A DNA stretch of 64,000 nt from Ipomoea triloba (GCF_003576645.1 NC_044920.1:3593941-3657940); one strand, 5' to 3'. Shown: positions 32,770-43,726, counted from the first letter of the stretch. A program made the numbers and translations. Notes: generated by a model from the letters alone, not told the origin.

Positions 32770-32841
32770 GTGGCTGTAGTTTAGTGGTAAGAATTCCACG
32801 TTGTGGCCGTGGAGACCTGGGCTCGAATCCCAGCAGCCACA
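32770..32841 (+). tRNA. tRNA-His (GUG)
   Basis: 72 nt, folds as a complete cloverleaf. The acceptor stem GTGGCTG pairs with CAGCCAC, followed by discriminator A. The D arm contains TAGTTTAGTGGTAAGA (A box) and the anticodon stem CCACG/CGTGG encloses loop TTGTGGC with anticodon GTG. The T arm has GGGCTCGAATCCC (B box). It is followed at once by TTTTT, a pol III terminator, and preceded by a CAA-containing upstream sequence common in plant tRNA genes. It lacks an intron. It matches the expected plant nuclear tRNA-His. Confidence 0.97.
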
Positions 32842-33490
32842 TTTTTCAAGTGAAACGCTGAGTTGGACCACATTTTTGATGATTTATATTTTGATTGCCC
32901 GTGAAGTGAATTACTGAGTTGGAACACATCCATTTCATAGAATTTGGACAGTCCAACCAATCATCATTGTGCACATCATATCCATTTACCACACTACTGT
33001 TTATTTATTTATTTGCTCCCATTTTTATATTGATTCATTTACGTGTGGGCTATTAATTTATGCCCATCTTCCATATATTAATAATATGTGATAATATCCC
33101 CCACTATACTATTAAGAATTAATATGTATAATTTTACGCACTATTTATAAATTACATATTTATATTGCTGTATTTTTTATTTTTTTTTAAAGATGATGTC
33201 TAAACTAATTCCTTAGTCTTTAATTTACGGGAACGCCTGCAACCACTACTTGAAAGTGAGATTTCGGTGAAGTTCGTCTTGTGACCCTAGTTGACAAAGG
33301 ACCACAATGAGGTAAACTTACCTAAGTTGACATAGCTGAGGCTCAAATCAAAAATGTCAATAGAGAGCTCTCTTAGTCTCGTATGTCGCATTTTGGATGT
33401 GTGTAATGGGCTACTAAGCTCATATAGATCAGAGGATGGTAGAGCCGAAGTCTAGTGACGAAAGATTTTTTCTTGTGTCAAAAGTAAGAG
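32842..33490. other. Intergenic stretch
   Basis: AT-rich sequence, then a less AT-rich part (33220-33480) with no recognised coding, RNA or element ends. Confidence 0.4.
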
Positions 33491-33496
33491 TAAATA

Positions 33497-33605
33497 TTTT
33501 GTGAGACCGTATGAGAAGGGTAATACTTTTCAATGAACTTATAAAAAATATTACATTTTAATCAAAAAGTATTATACGTCTCACGTGAGACATTCTCATA
33601 CATGA
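33497..33605. mobile_element. Short foldback element with GTGAGAC ends
   Basis: Begins TATTTTGTGAGACCGTATGA and ends ACGTGAGACATTCTCATAC; the middle has TAATACTTTT and its inverse AAAAGTATTA. It is a small relative of the elements at 33640-34105, 39425-39790 and 59580-59840. Confidence 0.5.
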
Positions 33606-33639
33606 AAGTTAGTCAATTAAGTCATTTAAATGTAGTCTT

Positions 33640-34105
33640 GTAGGACAAAAATTTATGTGAGACCATCTCACGGATCCTTGTCCGTGAGAAGGGTCGATCG
33701 GGTCAAGATGAAATGTAATACTTATATTAGCAAATGTAATACTAAATCAAGAATAAAATGTTTATTACTTATATAGAAAAATGTAATACTTTTGAGAAAA
33801 ATGTAATAGTTTTACATTTTGATGTAAAAGTATACATTTTTCTTTATAAGTGAAACATTACTTATTAGGAAAAATATAATACTTTTGATTAAAAAAAAAA
33901 GTAATACTTTTACATCAAAATATAAATGTATTACATTTGTCCTCAAAAGTATTATTTTTTTCCTTATAAGTAACAAAAATTTTATTCCTAATTTAGTATT
34001 ACATTTACTAGTATAGGATTAAATTTACACATTGATCCGACTCGCCACGTCTCACGAATAAGAATCAGTGAGACGATCTCAAGCACAATGGGTTGGACCG
34101 TGAGA
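33640..34105. mobile_element. Foldback word-array element with GTGAGACC / GTCTCAC ends (AATGTAATACTTTT word)
   Basis: The head has TGTGAGACCATCTCACGG, a GTGAGAAGGGTC word and GGGTCAAGATGAAATG. The tail has CGTCTCACGAATAAGAATCA and GTGAGACGATCTCA. Between are about ten AATGTAATACTTTT / AAAAGTATTACATT words, inverted about the middle. The same head and word occur at 39425-39790. Confidence 0.65.
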
Positions 34106-34149
34106 TATATAGGTGGCCCGATCAAGCCAAGCGACATCTAAATCGGTTG

Positions 34150-34690
34150 TTATACAGTAGACGATAGTCCATAGTGCTATGTGGACCATGGTCGCCAAAT
34201 GAAACTGTAGTATAATTAAAATGATACTTTAGTATTGCTAAAATGAAACTAAAAAAGAGAGCTTATTCAACAATGTATATTGTTGAATGAAACTGTTGTA
34301 TAATTAAAATAATACTTTAGTGTTGTTAAAATTAAATTAGTGTGTGTGAAAAATGAAACTAAAATTCAGAGCCATACAATAATATATATTGTCAAATGAA
34401 CGTGGATAGTAATTAAAATAATACTTTAGCATTATTATAATTAAACTAGTGTGTATGAAAATGAAACTACAAAATAGAACTAATATTATAATTAAACTAA
34501 TGTGTGTGAAAAATGAAGCTGTAGTATAATTAAAATGATACTTTAGTATTACTATAATGAAACTAGTGTATGTGAAAAATGAAGCTAAAAAACAGAGCAA
34601 TATTGTCAAATGAAACTGAAGCGTAATTAAAATAATGATACTTATTTCATGGACCACATCCCTATATGAGTATTGATCCACACTAAAATT
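34150..34690. mobile_element. Word-array element (ATAATTAAAATGATACTTTAG word)
   Basis: The head is TTGTTATACAGTAGACGATA, then GTCCATAGTGCTATGTGGAC and CATGGTC. The tail carries TGGACCACATCC and TTGATCCACAC, then AAAATTTGCCCA. The inside is a ~112-bp unit (GAAACTGTAGTATAATTAAA, ATGATACTTTAGTATT, TAAACTAGTGTGTGTGAAAA, CAGAGC, CAATATATATTGTCAAAT) repeated about four times. It is the reverse complement of the 4599-5040 unit. Confidence 0.65.
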
Positions 34691-35357
34691 TGCCCATCTA
34701 GACCATGTTTATTTGCTTAGTTACAACCTTGCAATGTTGGACATGATAAGTTTCAATCTAAACACTGCATTTTTTTTCATGTGTTAGATAGTCAAAGCCA
34801 AGACCAAAAAAATTAATTAGATAAAACACAATCCCTCCATACTAACCGTACCGCTGATATAATATGCAATAAAAAGGTGATCGAGTAGGTGAAGGCAGGG
34901 TCGTTTGTCTAAGGCAGACAAATTTTATTGAGGACCATATGGTCAATGTAGCAACGTAGATCATGAAATAGGTATCATTCTAATTATACTTGAGTTTCAT
35001 TTGACAATATTGCTCTGTTTTTCAGTTTCATTTTTTGCACACTAGTTTCATTATTACAATACAAAGTATTATTTTAATTCTATTACAGTTTCATTTGACA
35101 ATATACATTATTACATTAGCTCTATTTTTTAGTTTCATTTTTCACACACACTAGTTTAATTATAGTAATTGTGAAGTATTATTTTAATTACACTTTAAGT
35201 TTATTTGACGATATATGTTATTGTATGACTCTGAATTTTAGTTTCATTATAGTAGTACTAAAGCATCGTCTTAATTATACTACAGCTTCATTTGGCAATA
35301 TACATCATTGAATGAGCTATGTTTTTAAATTTTATTTTTCACACACTAATTTTATTA

Positions 35358-36453
35358 GGGATAAGGGTCAAATAGACCCTCAAACTATAGGACATTGTGC
35401 AATCAGGTCCTCCAACTTCAAAAAGATCCAATTAGGCACTCAAACTTGTTATTTTGGAACAAATAAAACCTTTTACTCATTTGTGACCTGTGATTGCAGG
35501 TCAATCAAACTTCCGGCGAACCTCCGATCAAATTCCGGTCACGAAATCAAAACTACAGTCATCGGCGCCAGTTGAGTCCTGCCGGCGCGGTCACGCCCAA
35601 CCGGAGAAGGCTGGTCGCCTTCTCCGCTCGTGGAGATGGTGACCAAACTGGTCGCCATCTCCAAGAGATGGCGACCAAGTGTACAATCCCAAACACCCAG
35701 TGTAGATCCAGTGCACCGTCATGTATTACAGCCCCACCATAGTTCAGCTGGCAGGTATCGCCTCAAACCGGATGGCGCTCTTCCTTTCGCTAGTCACCGC
35801 CGGGCTCAACGCCGTCAACTCCGTCGTGAGCATATATTTCATAGATCGGACAGGGTGGAAGAAACTCCTGGTTTTCAGTTTGTGCGGCATGATTCTCTCT
35901 CGCGGGTTAGATCGGACAGGGCGGAAGCCCCACCATGAGGCTACCTCGCATTCACCCATGGTTGGCCAGGCTGAGACCGCACATTTCTCGGGATTCACCT
36001 GCCCTGCCTATCACGACGCCGGATCGTCGCCGGTTTGGGATTGTACTGGGTGTTTTAAAGCTTATTCTAGCTGCGGGTTCTAAGTATTATTTAATCCTAG
36101 TACACCCAATACAATCCCAAACACCCAGTGTAGATCCCAAACAATCCCAAACTGGAGATCCCAAACTGGTCGCCATCTCCACGGTCGGAGAAAGCGACCC
36201 GCCTTCTTTGGCCGGGCGTGACCGGCGCTGGCTGGACTCGTCTTGCCGGTGGCTGTAGTTTTGATATGGTGATCGGAATTTGATCGGAGGTTCGACTGAA
36301 TTTTGATTGACCTTCAATCACAGGTCACAAATGAGTTAAATGGTTTATTTGCTCCAAAATAATAAGTTTGAGTGCCTAATTGGAGATTTTTAAAGTTGGA
36401 GGGCCTAATTGCATAATGCCGTATAGTTTGAGAGTCTATTTGACCCTTATCCC
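35358..36453. mobile_element. Second Pack-MULE, 1096 bp, carrying an inositol-transporter fragment
   Basis: Perfect 9-bp duplication ATTTTATTA (35349-35357 and 36454-36462). The long inverted arms (about 300-330 bp, roughly 85% similar by eye) start GGGATAAGGGTCAAATAGAC on both sides and contain CTCATTTGTGACCTGTGATT and CGATCAAATTCCG. The central ~360 bp is transporter sequence. The phrase CAATCCCAAACACCCAGTGT occurs in direct orientation in both arms and in part inverted near 36040, which indicates internal rearrangement. No transposase. Confidence 0.88.
35721..36083 (+). pseudogene. Captured inositol-transporter (INT-type, MFS) fragment, in frame
   Basis: A 120-codon open frame. Its first ~62 residues read [40 protein letters not shown] and [13 protein letters not shown], matching transmembrane helices and the DRTGRKK-like loop of plant H+/myo-inositol symporters. 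After a short non-matching joint, residues ~76-120 read [33 protein letters not shown], matching the Cys-rich extracellular loop of the same protein. Two exons of one gene have been fused in one frame. A native INT protein has about 500-580 residues, so this is a fragment. Trp replaces the usual Arg in DRTGWKK. Whether it is expressed is unknown. Confidence 0.75.
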
Positions 36454-36720
36454 ATTTTATTATAATAACACTAAAGTATCATTTTAATTCTACTACAGTT
36501 TCATTTGACAATCATTATCTACACACTAGTCAGTAGTACTCAAAAAAAATTATCTACACACTACACAGGATCCCAAAAATAGGGCCCAACTGTAAAAACA
36601 AAAAAAAACAAAAAAAAAGGTTAAAATAAATACATATAGTATACATCAGTAAGACATGGGAAGAACTAAAAAGGAATTCTCACAAATTGAGAATTGCTTG
36701 GCTTTTGCTGCTAAAATTTA

Positions 36721-36777
<57 letters not shown>
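36721..36777. repeat. (ATT)n microsatellite
   Basis: About 18 uninterrupted TTA/ATT units. Confidence 0.95.
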
Positions 36778-36779
<2 letters not shown>

Positions 36780-37288
36780 GAATAGGTTGTGAGGGAGTCA
36801 ATTATTAAAAAGTAGAGGAAGTTATTAAATTTAGTTTTACTTATAAAGTAAAGAAGTACACAATACTTCTCTTTAAAAAAAATTCAATTACACACTAAAA
36901 AATACAAATTTAATATAGAACTATTTTTTCATAATCTGCCAGTTTAACACAGTTTTCTACATCTGCAATTGATAATAAGAAAAGATAGTAAAAGAAACAA
37001 TAACTAACATCATATGAAAAATAGACTTCTACACCTACAAGATTAAAAAAGTTAACAGAAATTGATTAAAAAATGCCACCAAGAATGTGGCAATGAACAA
37101 CAGTTCTTATGTATATAAATAATAAGATGCATTTTAATAAAAAAATAGAAATATGATGAAAAAAATAAGATGAAAAAAAAATCACACTAACCCAATCAAC
37201 TCTAACAACTATTTAGAAAACACTCGAAAAACTGTTCGGTTTGATTCGGGAATGAGGACTCTGCGATGAGGACTGAAGGGGAGGAGAA
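36778..37288. other. AT-rich intergenic stretch
   Basis: No gene, RNA or element ends recognised. Confidence 0.4.
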
Positions 37289-37465
37289 ATGGAGGTGGGC
37301 AGATCGGAGAGTGTGTCGGTGCAGGGGAGGAGCAGTGATAAAATGGCGTGGTTGCAGGGAGGGCAGGTGATCCAGAATACGCGGCTACGGGTGTGGTTCA
37401 TAAGAGTTTGTTCGAGTATTTTGATATGGACCTACTTGGTGATATATATAAAGCACAAATTGTGA
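37289..37465 (+). CDS. Small ORF or gene fragment of unknown function, 58 aa
   Basis: I do not recognise it. The ATG follows a purine-rich GGGGAGGAGAA. The peptide starts MEVGRSESVSVQGRSSDKMA, continues GGQVIQNTRLRVWFIRVC and ends in a hydrophobic segment (SSILIWTYLVIYI) that could be a membrane anchor. Base composition (GC-rich, 37240-37400) contrasts with the AT-rich surroundings, as for an exon or captured exon. It may be the first exon of a type II membrane protein gene whose remainder is missing; the last codons run into AT-rich sequence. The opposite strand is also open here (37213-37401), but without features. Confidence 0.35.
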   Translation: MEVGRSESVSVQGRSSDKMAWLQGGQVIQNTRLRVWFIRVCSSILIWTYLVIYIKHKL

Positions 37466-38028
37466 GACAATAAAGAGAGAGTATGGTGATATATATAGCA
37501 CAAATTGTGAAGCAAATGGTTCTCAAAGGAAAGTATAATTAATTTTAATTCTAATAATAATTGATTGCTAATTTTATGAAAATATATATGATTGATTAAT
37601 AAAATCAATGAATTTACTAAAATAATTTTGAGTTTGATTTTATAAAAATGCCTCTGAGTTTGAGCGGGAAAAATTGTTCAGGTACTTCTGTTATTATATA
37701 TAGATATAGATGCCATTTGCGAAAAATAGGAAGTATGGACTATGGAACTGTTGTTCGATCGGTGATTAGTCTGTTAGGATTGTCATATCTACCATTCTAA
37801 ATAGCTTTAATTACAATTGAAAATGATATTTTGAAAGAAGTTTATCAAAAATTTAGTGAATGATTTTTCGTCTAAATGTGCACGACGCAAGTTGATTTTA
37901 AGTAAATTTTAAATTTATTTTTTAAAGAATGTTTTATATTTTTACAACTCTCTCTCGCTCGCTATATATATTGGAATTACTTGAAAAAAAAGTTCAAATT
38001 AAGATATTGTATAGGATCTCTATTTTGA
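37466..38028. other. AT-rich intergenic stretch
   Basis: A short duplicated phrase, GGTGATATATATA..AGCACAAATTGTGA, occurs near 37437 and 37484. Nothing else recognised. Confidence 0.4.
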
Positions 38029-38029
38029 T

Positions 38030-38185
38030 TAGAGCGGTCCTAGGTGAAACATGATTTTCGTATCAGAAGGTCACAAGTTTAATTCATACCAACATTTTCT
38101 CGATCGATTGATCTCGTTGTATAGAATTTTACTATTACGACTTACTTTTCTTGTATAATTTGTGAGTTATTTTTCTATAAATGTG
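38030..38185 (+). mobile_element. Degenerate tRNA-derived SINE copy
   Basis: Contains GAAACATGATTTTCGTATCA, GAAGGTCACAAGTTTAATTC (B-box-like) and CTTGTATAATTTGTGAGTTATT. These align with GGAGCATGATTTTCATATTA, GAGTTCGATTTATG and CTGTATGGCTTGCGAGCTAT of the copy at 41965-42125. Confidence 0.5.
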
Positions 38186-38189
38186 TATG

Positions 38190-39420
38190 AGAGAACATTA
38201 AAAAACTACAAGTTTGTTGAACCAGAAGTTGGCATAAATAAGTGAAATATCTGGCCGCAACAAGTTGATTGTGGTTTCTTTCGGGCATCAAGCCTACTTT
38301 TTTGTTTTTTTTCTCCAAACATTTCTCCATCAAGTTTAAGCAATCATTGTACTATAAGCAACTTTTTTGTGTGAAGAGCCTTTATGCACCACTTGATCTT
38401 TCCTAACATTTATCTCATCATTCTTCCTTATCCTATACTTCTCCAATTATTTCCCCATTCTTTATTTTATAAGTCGGACCACATCACATAGCACTATCAA
38501 ATTTAAATAAAAATTTAAATAAAAATTGTCCGCATGAGCAATTCAGGTGGTCACATGAAATGAAGTTTAAAAAGACCAAATATTGAATCTCATTAGCGGT
38601 AGTATGAGAGCAAACTCTCAAAGTGAGAGAGCTCCTTGTGCGCAGTAAGCAAAGGTCTAGCCTCCTAGCATCTGTATTCAGTTGAGTTACCATGATTTAC
38701 ACCATCTCAGATACTATGTAGGTTGGGATTCAACCTTGTGGGAAAAAAAAATTTAAATAAAAATTTAATCAATTTTTAACTAAATTTTTTATTCTCGGAA
38801 AAATTTCTAAACCACTACATAAAAATATACACGGAATAGATCTCACATTGTAACCCTAGCCGGCTCAAATCAAGTATGTCAATATTTGTCAATTCATGTA
38901 TTATAAATATCCTCAGTTCATTAAGACACAATGTTTGAAAAATCCTAATTAATTATATGGACAAAAAATAAGGAAGAAGAAAGTGTTGTTACACCATCTT
39001 TCTAAACTCATCTCATAATTTTTTTAATCTCCTTATTGAAATATTGGTAATTGATTTGGTCCAATTGATCGAATATAATAAATATTGACTAATCTTTTCA
39101 TTAAATTGTAGAGACCTCTATTAAAGAGGACAACTGACTTAAAAATTTAAAATTGCTACATACTCAAAGTCACTAATTGAACATTTTAGCTTTGGTTAAG
39201 GTACTCTAGTTGTAGACATTTGTACCCCCAATATTTGATTAAAGGTCAAGGTACTCCTAGTTGTAGACATTTGTACCCCAATATTTGATTAACCATTCAC
39301 GGTAACTGTTTTATTTTTTCTTTCATCAAATATTACTTCTTAATTCAATTTGCGTACTAAAATATAAACTAGATAATAGTCATAATACGGAGTATCTTAT
39401 ATTGACTCTACTCGTCACTT
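38190..39420. other. Intergenic stretch
   Basis: No gene recognised. It contains a two-copy tandem duplication, listed separately. Confidence 0.4.
39198..39290. repeat. Two-copy ~50-bp tandem duplication
   Basis: AAGGTACTC(C)TAGTTGTAGAC, ATTTGTACCCC(C)AATATTTGATT occurs twice in a row with two one-base indel differences. Confidence 0.85.
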
Positions 39421-39424
39421 ATTA

Positions 39425-39790
39425 TATAAGACAAAAATTTGTGTGAGACCGTCTCACCGTGAGATGGGTCGAGTCAAGATGAAAATGTAATACTTATACG
39501 CATAAATGTCATATTTATATGTTCAATGTAATGCTCGATTTAAAAGTATTACATTTTTCCTCAAAAGTATTATATTTAACCTTAGAAGTAAGGGACACTT
39601 GTCAACATTACTTATTATGAAATTTTTTCTCTTATAAGTAACAAAAATTATATTCCTGATTAGCATTATATTTGAGCAAACAAGTATGGCATTTACACAT
39701 ATAAGCATGGCATTTGCATGTTGCTTCAACCCGACCTGACCCGTCTCACAAATAAAGATCTGTGTGACGGTCTCACACAAGTGTGACCCA
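39425..39790. mobile_element. Foldback word-array element with GTGAGACCGTCTCAC ends
   Basis: The head has TTGTGTGAGACCGTCTCACC followed by GTGAGATGGGTCGAGTCAAG. The tail ends in CGTCTCACAAATAAAGATCT followed by GTGTGACGGTCTCACACAAG. The inside has AATGTAATACTTATA, AAAAGTATTACATT and GTATGGCATTTACACATAT words. Same family as 33640-34105. Confidence 0.7.
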
Positions 39791-40080
39791 TTATATAATT
39801 ATTCGTGGTGAAATTAGCTACCTCATTGATAATTATATGTTCCACATGGCAACCTTGCCAGTTAGGTAGACTATTGACTTGATAATCACAAGCTTCCAAG
39901 TTCGACAAGCTATATATGTATTAACTTTATGGTTTGAACTTTTCAATTATGGATAATCTAGGTTGATTTTCCTCCTTTGACTAAGGTTACAAGAAGGATT
40001 TCACCTAGAGTGCATGTTCTAATAAAAACTACGGATTTTTCATTAAATAGAAATTATATGCTTCATTAGGTAAGATTTAA
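39791..40080. other. Intergenic stretch
   Basis: Minus-strand 39908-39780 contains GCHVEH-like residues loosely resembling a LINE RNase H end, but this is too weak to call a gene. Confidence 0.3.
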
Positions 40081-41368
40081 GCTCTATTTGGTAACATAGT
40101 TAGTTTATCGACCAATTTTGGTTTATTTGACCACTATTAATTGTTTGACTTGGTTAAGCAATTAATATGAGTGTTTGATTAATTAGTAACAACTTATTGC
40201 TCCAAAATGCTGAAATTCAAATAGCTGCTCAAAGTAACTTTCCCAATCAACTTTTGACATAGTCATTTTGCATGTAATCAGCTATCAACTAACATCTAAT
40301 TTACCAAACAGTACAGTTTTCTATAATCAGTTAATGTTATCAACTAGTCAAACTCACTAACTAATCAGCTAACAACTATCAGCTAATAGCTATGGGTGAG
40401 CATCGGTCGGTTTCGGTCGGTTTTCGGTTAATAACCGAAATAACCGAAATTTTAACCGAACCTTCATAACCGACCGAAAACCGACCGACCAACATTCATA
40501 ACCGAAATAACCGAAACCGACGGTTTTCGGTCGGTTTCGGTCGGTTAAATATAACCGAATTTTTTTTAGTAAAATAGCTAAATTTATTTTATTTATTCGA
40601 CCAATGCTAAAAAACTACATTATTAAGCGGAAAAAACAATATCTTAGTATTTATAATTAATTAAAATTAATATCCTCTAGTACAATAGTAGTTTAGTGAG
40701 ATATAAATGAACGATTTGTATACATTATACGGTTAACAAATGCCGTGCAATCCAATACGTACTACCGTGTAGCTTATATAAATCTATATACTAATGGTTA
40801 GGATTAGTGAATGATGAGGTATATATATATATAGAGGTACTGTGCATATTTTCATACATATATATATTTAATATACTGAACATATATATATATGAAAATG
40901 AGTACAGTACGTATAGACCTATATATATGTACACTGTATAGTATGTGTGTGTGTATATATATATGATTATAAAAATATTGTGTGTACCACATATATATTA
41001 GGATTATAAGAACTATAAGACTCAATATAATATTCTTAAAATAATTGGGATTAAGAAAATATAATATTCCTAAAATAATATTAGTAAAATGAAGTGATTA
41101 AAATTAATGTGATAGACTATGGACTTGTAAAATATAAAAGGGATTTGTTTTCTTTAAATTAATCTTCGGTTTTTCGGTCGGTTTTCGGTTTTCCCTTGAA
41201 AAACCGATAACCGACCGAAAAACCGAAATAACCGAATTTTTTTGACCTTAATAACCGAAACCGAATCGAAAACCGAAATATTCGGTCGGTTCGGTTTTCG
41301 GTCGTCGATTTTTCGGTCGGTTCGGCTTTTTTGCTCACCCCTACTAATAGCGGTATACCAAACACCCC
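40081..41368. mobile_element. MITE with TTTGGTA/TACCAAA ends, interrupted by a hAT element
   Basis: Left AGCTCTATTTGGTAACATAG and right CGGTATACCAAACACCCC (then TTAG) are partly inverted, and TTA occurs at both borders. The internal AACTAATCAGCTAACAACTA words end at the insertion of the 953-bp element at 40391. The ends have diverged, so the call is tentative. Confidence 0.4.
40391..41343. mobile_element. Non-autonomous hAT-like element, 953 bp
   Basis: Flanked by a perfect 8-bp duplication CTAATAGC (40383-40390 and 41344-41351), the size for hAT. TIRs TATGGGTGAGCA and TGCTCACCCCTA match at 11 of 12 positions. The subterminal arms consist of repeated CGGTCGGTTTCGG / AACCGAAAACCGACCG words, so they form long hairpins. 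The AT-rich core is without coding. Confidence 0.85.
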
Positions 41369-41371
41369 TTA

Positions 41372-41960
41372 GTATTGAAAAAAATTATTTAAGAAAAAAA
41401 GGATTAATTTTATTTAGCTATGATTGTCTAAATAGATAATCACAAGAAGATCTTGTCCCACAGCATCTCTTGTCTTAAAATGGGGATGCTTTTAATCGAA
41501 TTTCTTGTGATATCACAAGGAAATGAAGGAATATTTCTTTGAATAATATGAATTTTTTCTCTATTCTTAAAAAAAAAAATCTGATTTTTCCTAGCTACAA
41601 TAAATACAGAATATTTCCTTCTTTGCTTTTGTACATCCACTGCCTCATGTTCGCATCAGAATCCCCCAATTGCTATCACATTTACGTGACAATTCTTGAT
41701 TTGTCTATAAATAATAGACTTTAGCAAGTAACAAATATTCCTAAAATGTACATTAAATACACAATCATATGCATATTGAGATACCACATTAAATTTGGTA
41801 CCTTTTATTCTTAATTTGACGTTTCATCTTTATTTTCATTCATCACATACACAGTTGACAACCGCTTCATCGCTTTGAAGCCTAACATATACCGAAATTA
41901 TAACGCTCAATATGACCACACACTTTGAGAATATTTAAGAAAATTCTTTCTTTTTTTTTT
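41372..41960. other. Intergenic stretch
   Basis: Nothing recognised; short open frames only. Confidence 0.4.
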
Positions 41961-41964
41961 TTTT

Positions 41965-42125
41965 TCACGAAAGGAGTGGTTAAGTGGATGGAGCATGATT
42001 TTCATATTAGAAGTTCATGAGTTCGATTTATGTCAACACCCTATTAGTCAAACATATCCTACATGATTTTCCTAGTGTAGTTTACTTCACCTGTATGGCT
42101 TGCGAGCTATTACACATGATGCACA
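41965..42125 (+). mobile_element. tRNA-derived SINE
   Basis: Starts CACGAAAGGAGTGGTTAAGT (A-box-like TGGTTAAGTGGA) and has a B-box-like GAGTTCGATTTAT about 45 bp on, as in tRNA-derived SINEs. The 3' part has TAGTGTAGTTTACTTCACCT and GTATGGCTTGCGAGCTATT, reminiscent of the Au-type plant SINE body. A diverged copy is at 38030-38185. Confidence 0.6.
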
Positions 42126-42202
42126 CTTTTGAGATTCAATTCAAATGATTTTTGACCTAATAATATCTTTCAAGTAATTAAGCTAACACAGAGACTAGCA
42201 AA

Positions 42203-42434
42203 TTGGCCATGGTCGATAAATCAGAAAATGTTTCAGGAGACTTTAGCAAATTGGCCAAGATCAACGTCCAGGATTCACCAGAAAAGGTAGTTCCTCGTGG
42301 TAATCTCAATCGGTGCTATCGGCCATACCCTACTTCACCATGCAAACAATACTACTACCCTCAGGAGTCGTTTCATCCTATGAGAAAATAATCAAAGACT
42401 TCCTTTGGGGTAGCAAGGATGGGGAAAGAAAGTG
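42203..42434 (+). pseudogene. LINE reverse transcriptase remnant, left piece
   Basis: Reads SQSVLSAIPYFTMQTILLPS and KIIKDFLWGSKDGERKCHV, the stretch of plant L1-type reverse transcriptase with SVLSAIPxYxMQ and FLWG. A stop precedes it. Reading resumes at 51728 on the far side of the copia element, which duplicated the target CCATG. Confidence 0.75.
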
Positions 42435-42439
42435 CCATG

Positions 42440-43726
42440 TGTTAGAAAAACATACAGGCGCAGCGGAAGAATCAAATCACTTTTTCATGATTCTATGTTT
42501 AAAGAGGAAGTTCGAAAGGTTTACCTTTGAAGCGTGCTTTGGCAGAATCAAAACCGTCCAATCGTCTGGCCTCTAGTCTGTCCACCGATCGGGCACGCGA
42601 GAACTCCCAGAGATTTCTACGTGAAACTCTTTTCAGACTAATCTCTGTATTGCTTCTCTCTCTTTTAAGAAATTGGGTAAGGCTATATATATATATATAG
42701 CCTGGATTGGGCCCAAAAGTGCTAGCCTTTAAAAGCCCAAAACTACCCAATATTGAATTAATCCATTAATCAATTATTAATGTATTAATTCAATATCGAT
42801 AACTCTTTATCAATTTCTTTTAAAGTTCTCAGCATTACCACGAACCATTAAGGTGTGACTTTCTAGGTTCATTGTCAAAACTAGCAACGAGTAATATTTA
42901 ATAACTCATTATTAAATAACTCGTAAGTAATGAGTGACACCTAGCAGTATGTCATGACTACCTAGTTAACAATGAATATATTTTAATATATTATAATGAA
43001 CATTTCCGTTACAAATATCATGCATCATTGCTTCCACACAACACTTGTTCCGAACCAGGTAAAGGTCATGGTCAAACTTGGTCAAACCCATAAACCCGGT
43101 CAATATGTCTATTCAATATTCTTAACCTGAAGTCCAACTTCATTATACTATGGCCAGAGATTCTCGTTATATGATTATTGAATAGACTGGAACATCCTTG
43201 TTACCTCAAGGCGGTGGATCCTCTATTGAACGCACACATGTCACCGTACAACACTGAACTAGGCCACCAAGTACACTTATAGTCCCATAAGGAACAAAAG
43301 ATGTAAACTGGCAAAAACTAGTCCACCATATGTACGAGACAACCGTGTCGTCTCAAGTCAAAGGATTATTGCACACTTGTAACATACAACATACCGATGA
43401 CACGTAGGTAAACACCATGCGGTACGTTGTAGTCAGTCAATGTTCAATGACTTGTTATCTAACAATCATCCACATGTCCACTCTCTGTATCTCATACAGA
43501 ATGGCATGAGACTCATGTCCATTTTTACAATACTTCATTTATTAATTCTTCGTCACACATATTCTTAACACTTAAGAATGAAGAATTAAGAAGATTGTAT
43601 AGAATAATATCAAATATTAACTAAGCCTTAATTAAATAAATAAATTATTTATTTATTATATTTATTTAATAAGAAATTAATGCCTAAAACAATAAATGTT
43701 GGCTCCTAGGGCATACATGTCTAACA
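42440..43726 (-). repeat. Copia 3' LTR (left on this strand)
   Basis: Starts TGTTAGAAAAACATACAGGC and ends GCATACATGTCTAACA, with TGTTAG/CTAACA inverted ends. Near the left end are AAGTTCGAAAGGTTTACC and TATATATATATAGCC. Confidence 0.92.

Larger units (their letters stand above)
34898..36535. mobile_element. Word-array element interrupted by a Pack-MULE
   Basis: At 34970-35357 and again at 36454-36520 the words CTAAAGTATCATTTTAATT, CTACAGTTTCATTTGACAAT and TTTTCACACACTAGTTT occur, in the same orientation as at 4599-5040. A head-like GAGGACCATATGGTC lies at about 34921. The array is cut by the Pack-MULE at 35358-36453, whose target duplication ATTTTATTA comes from this word. Confidence 0.6.
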
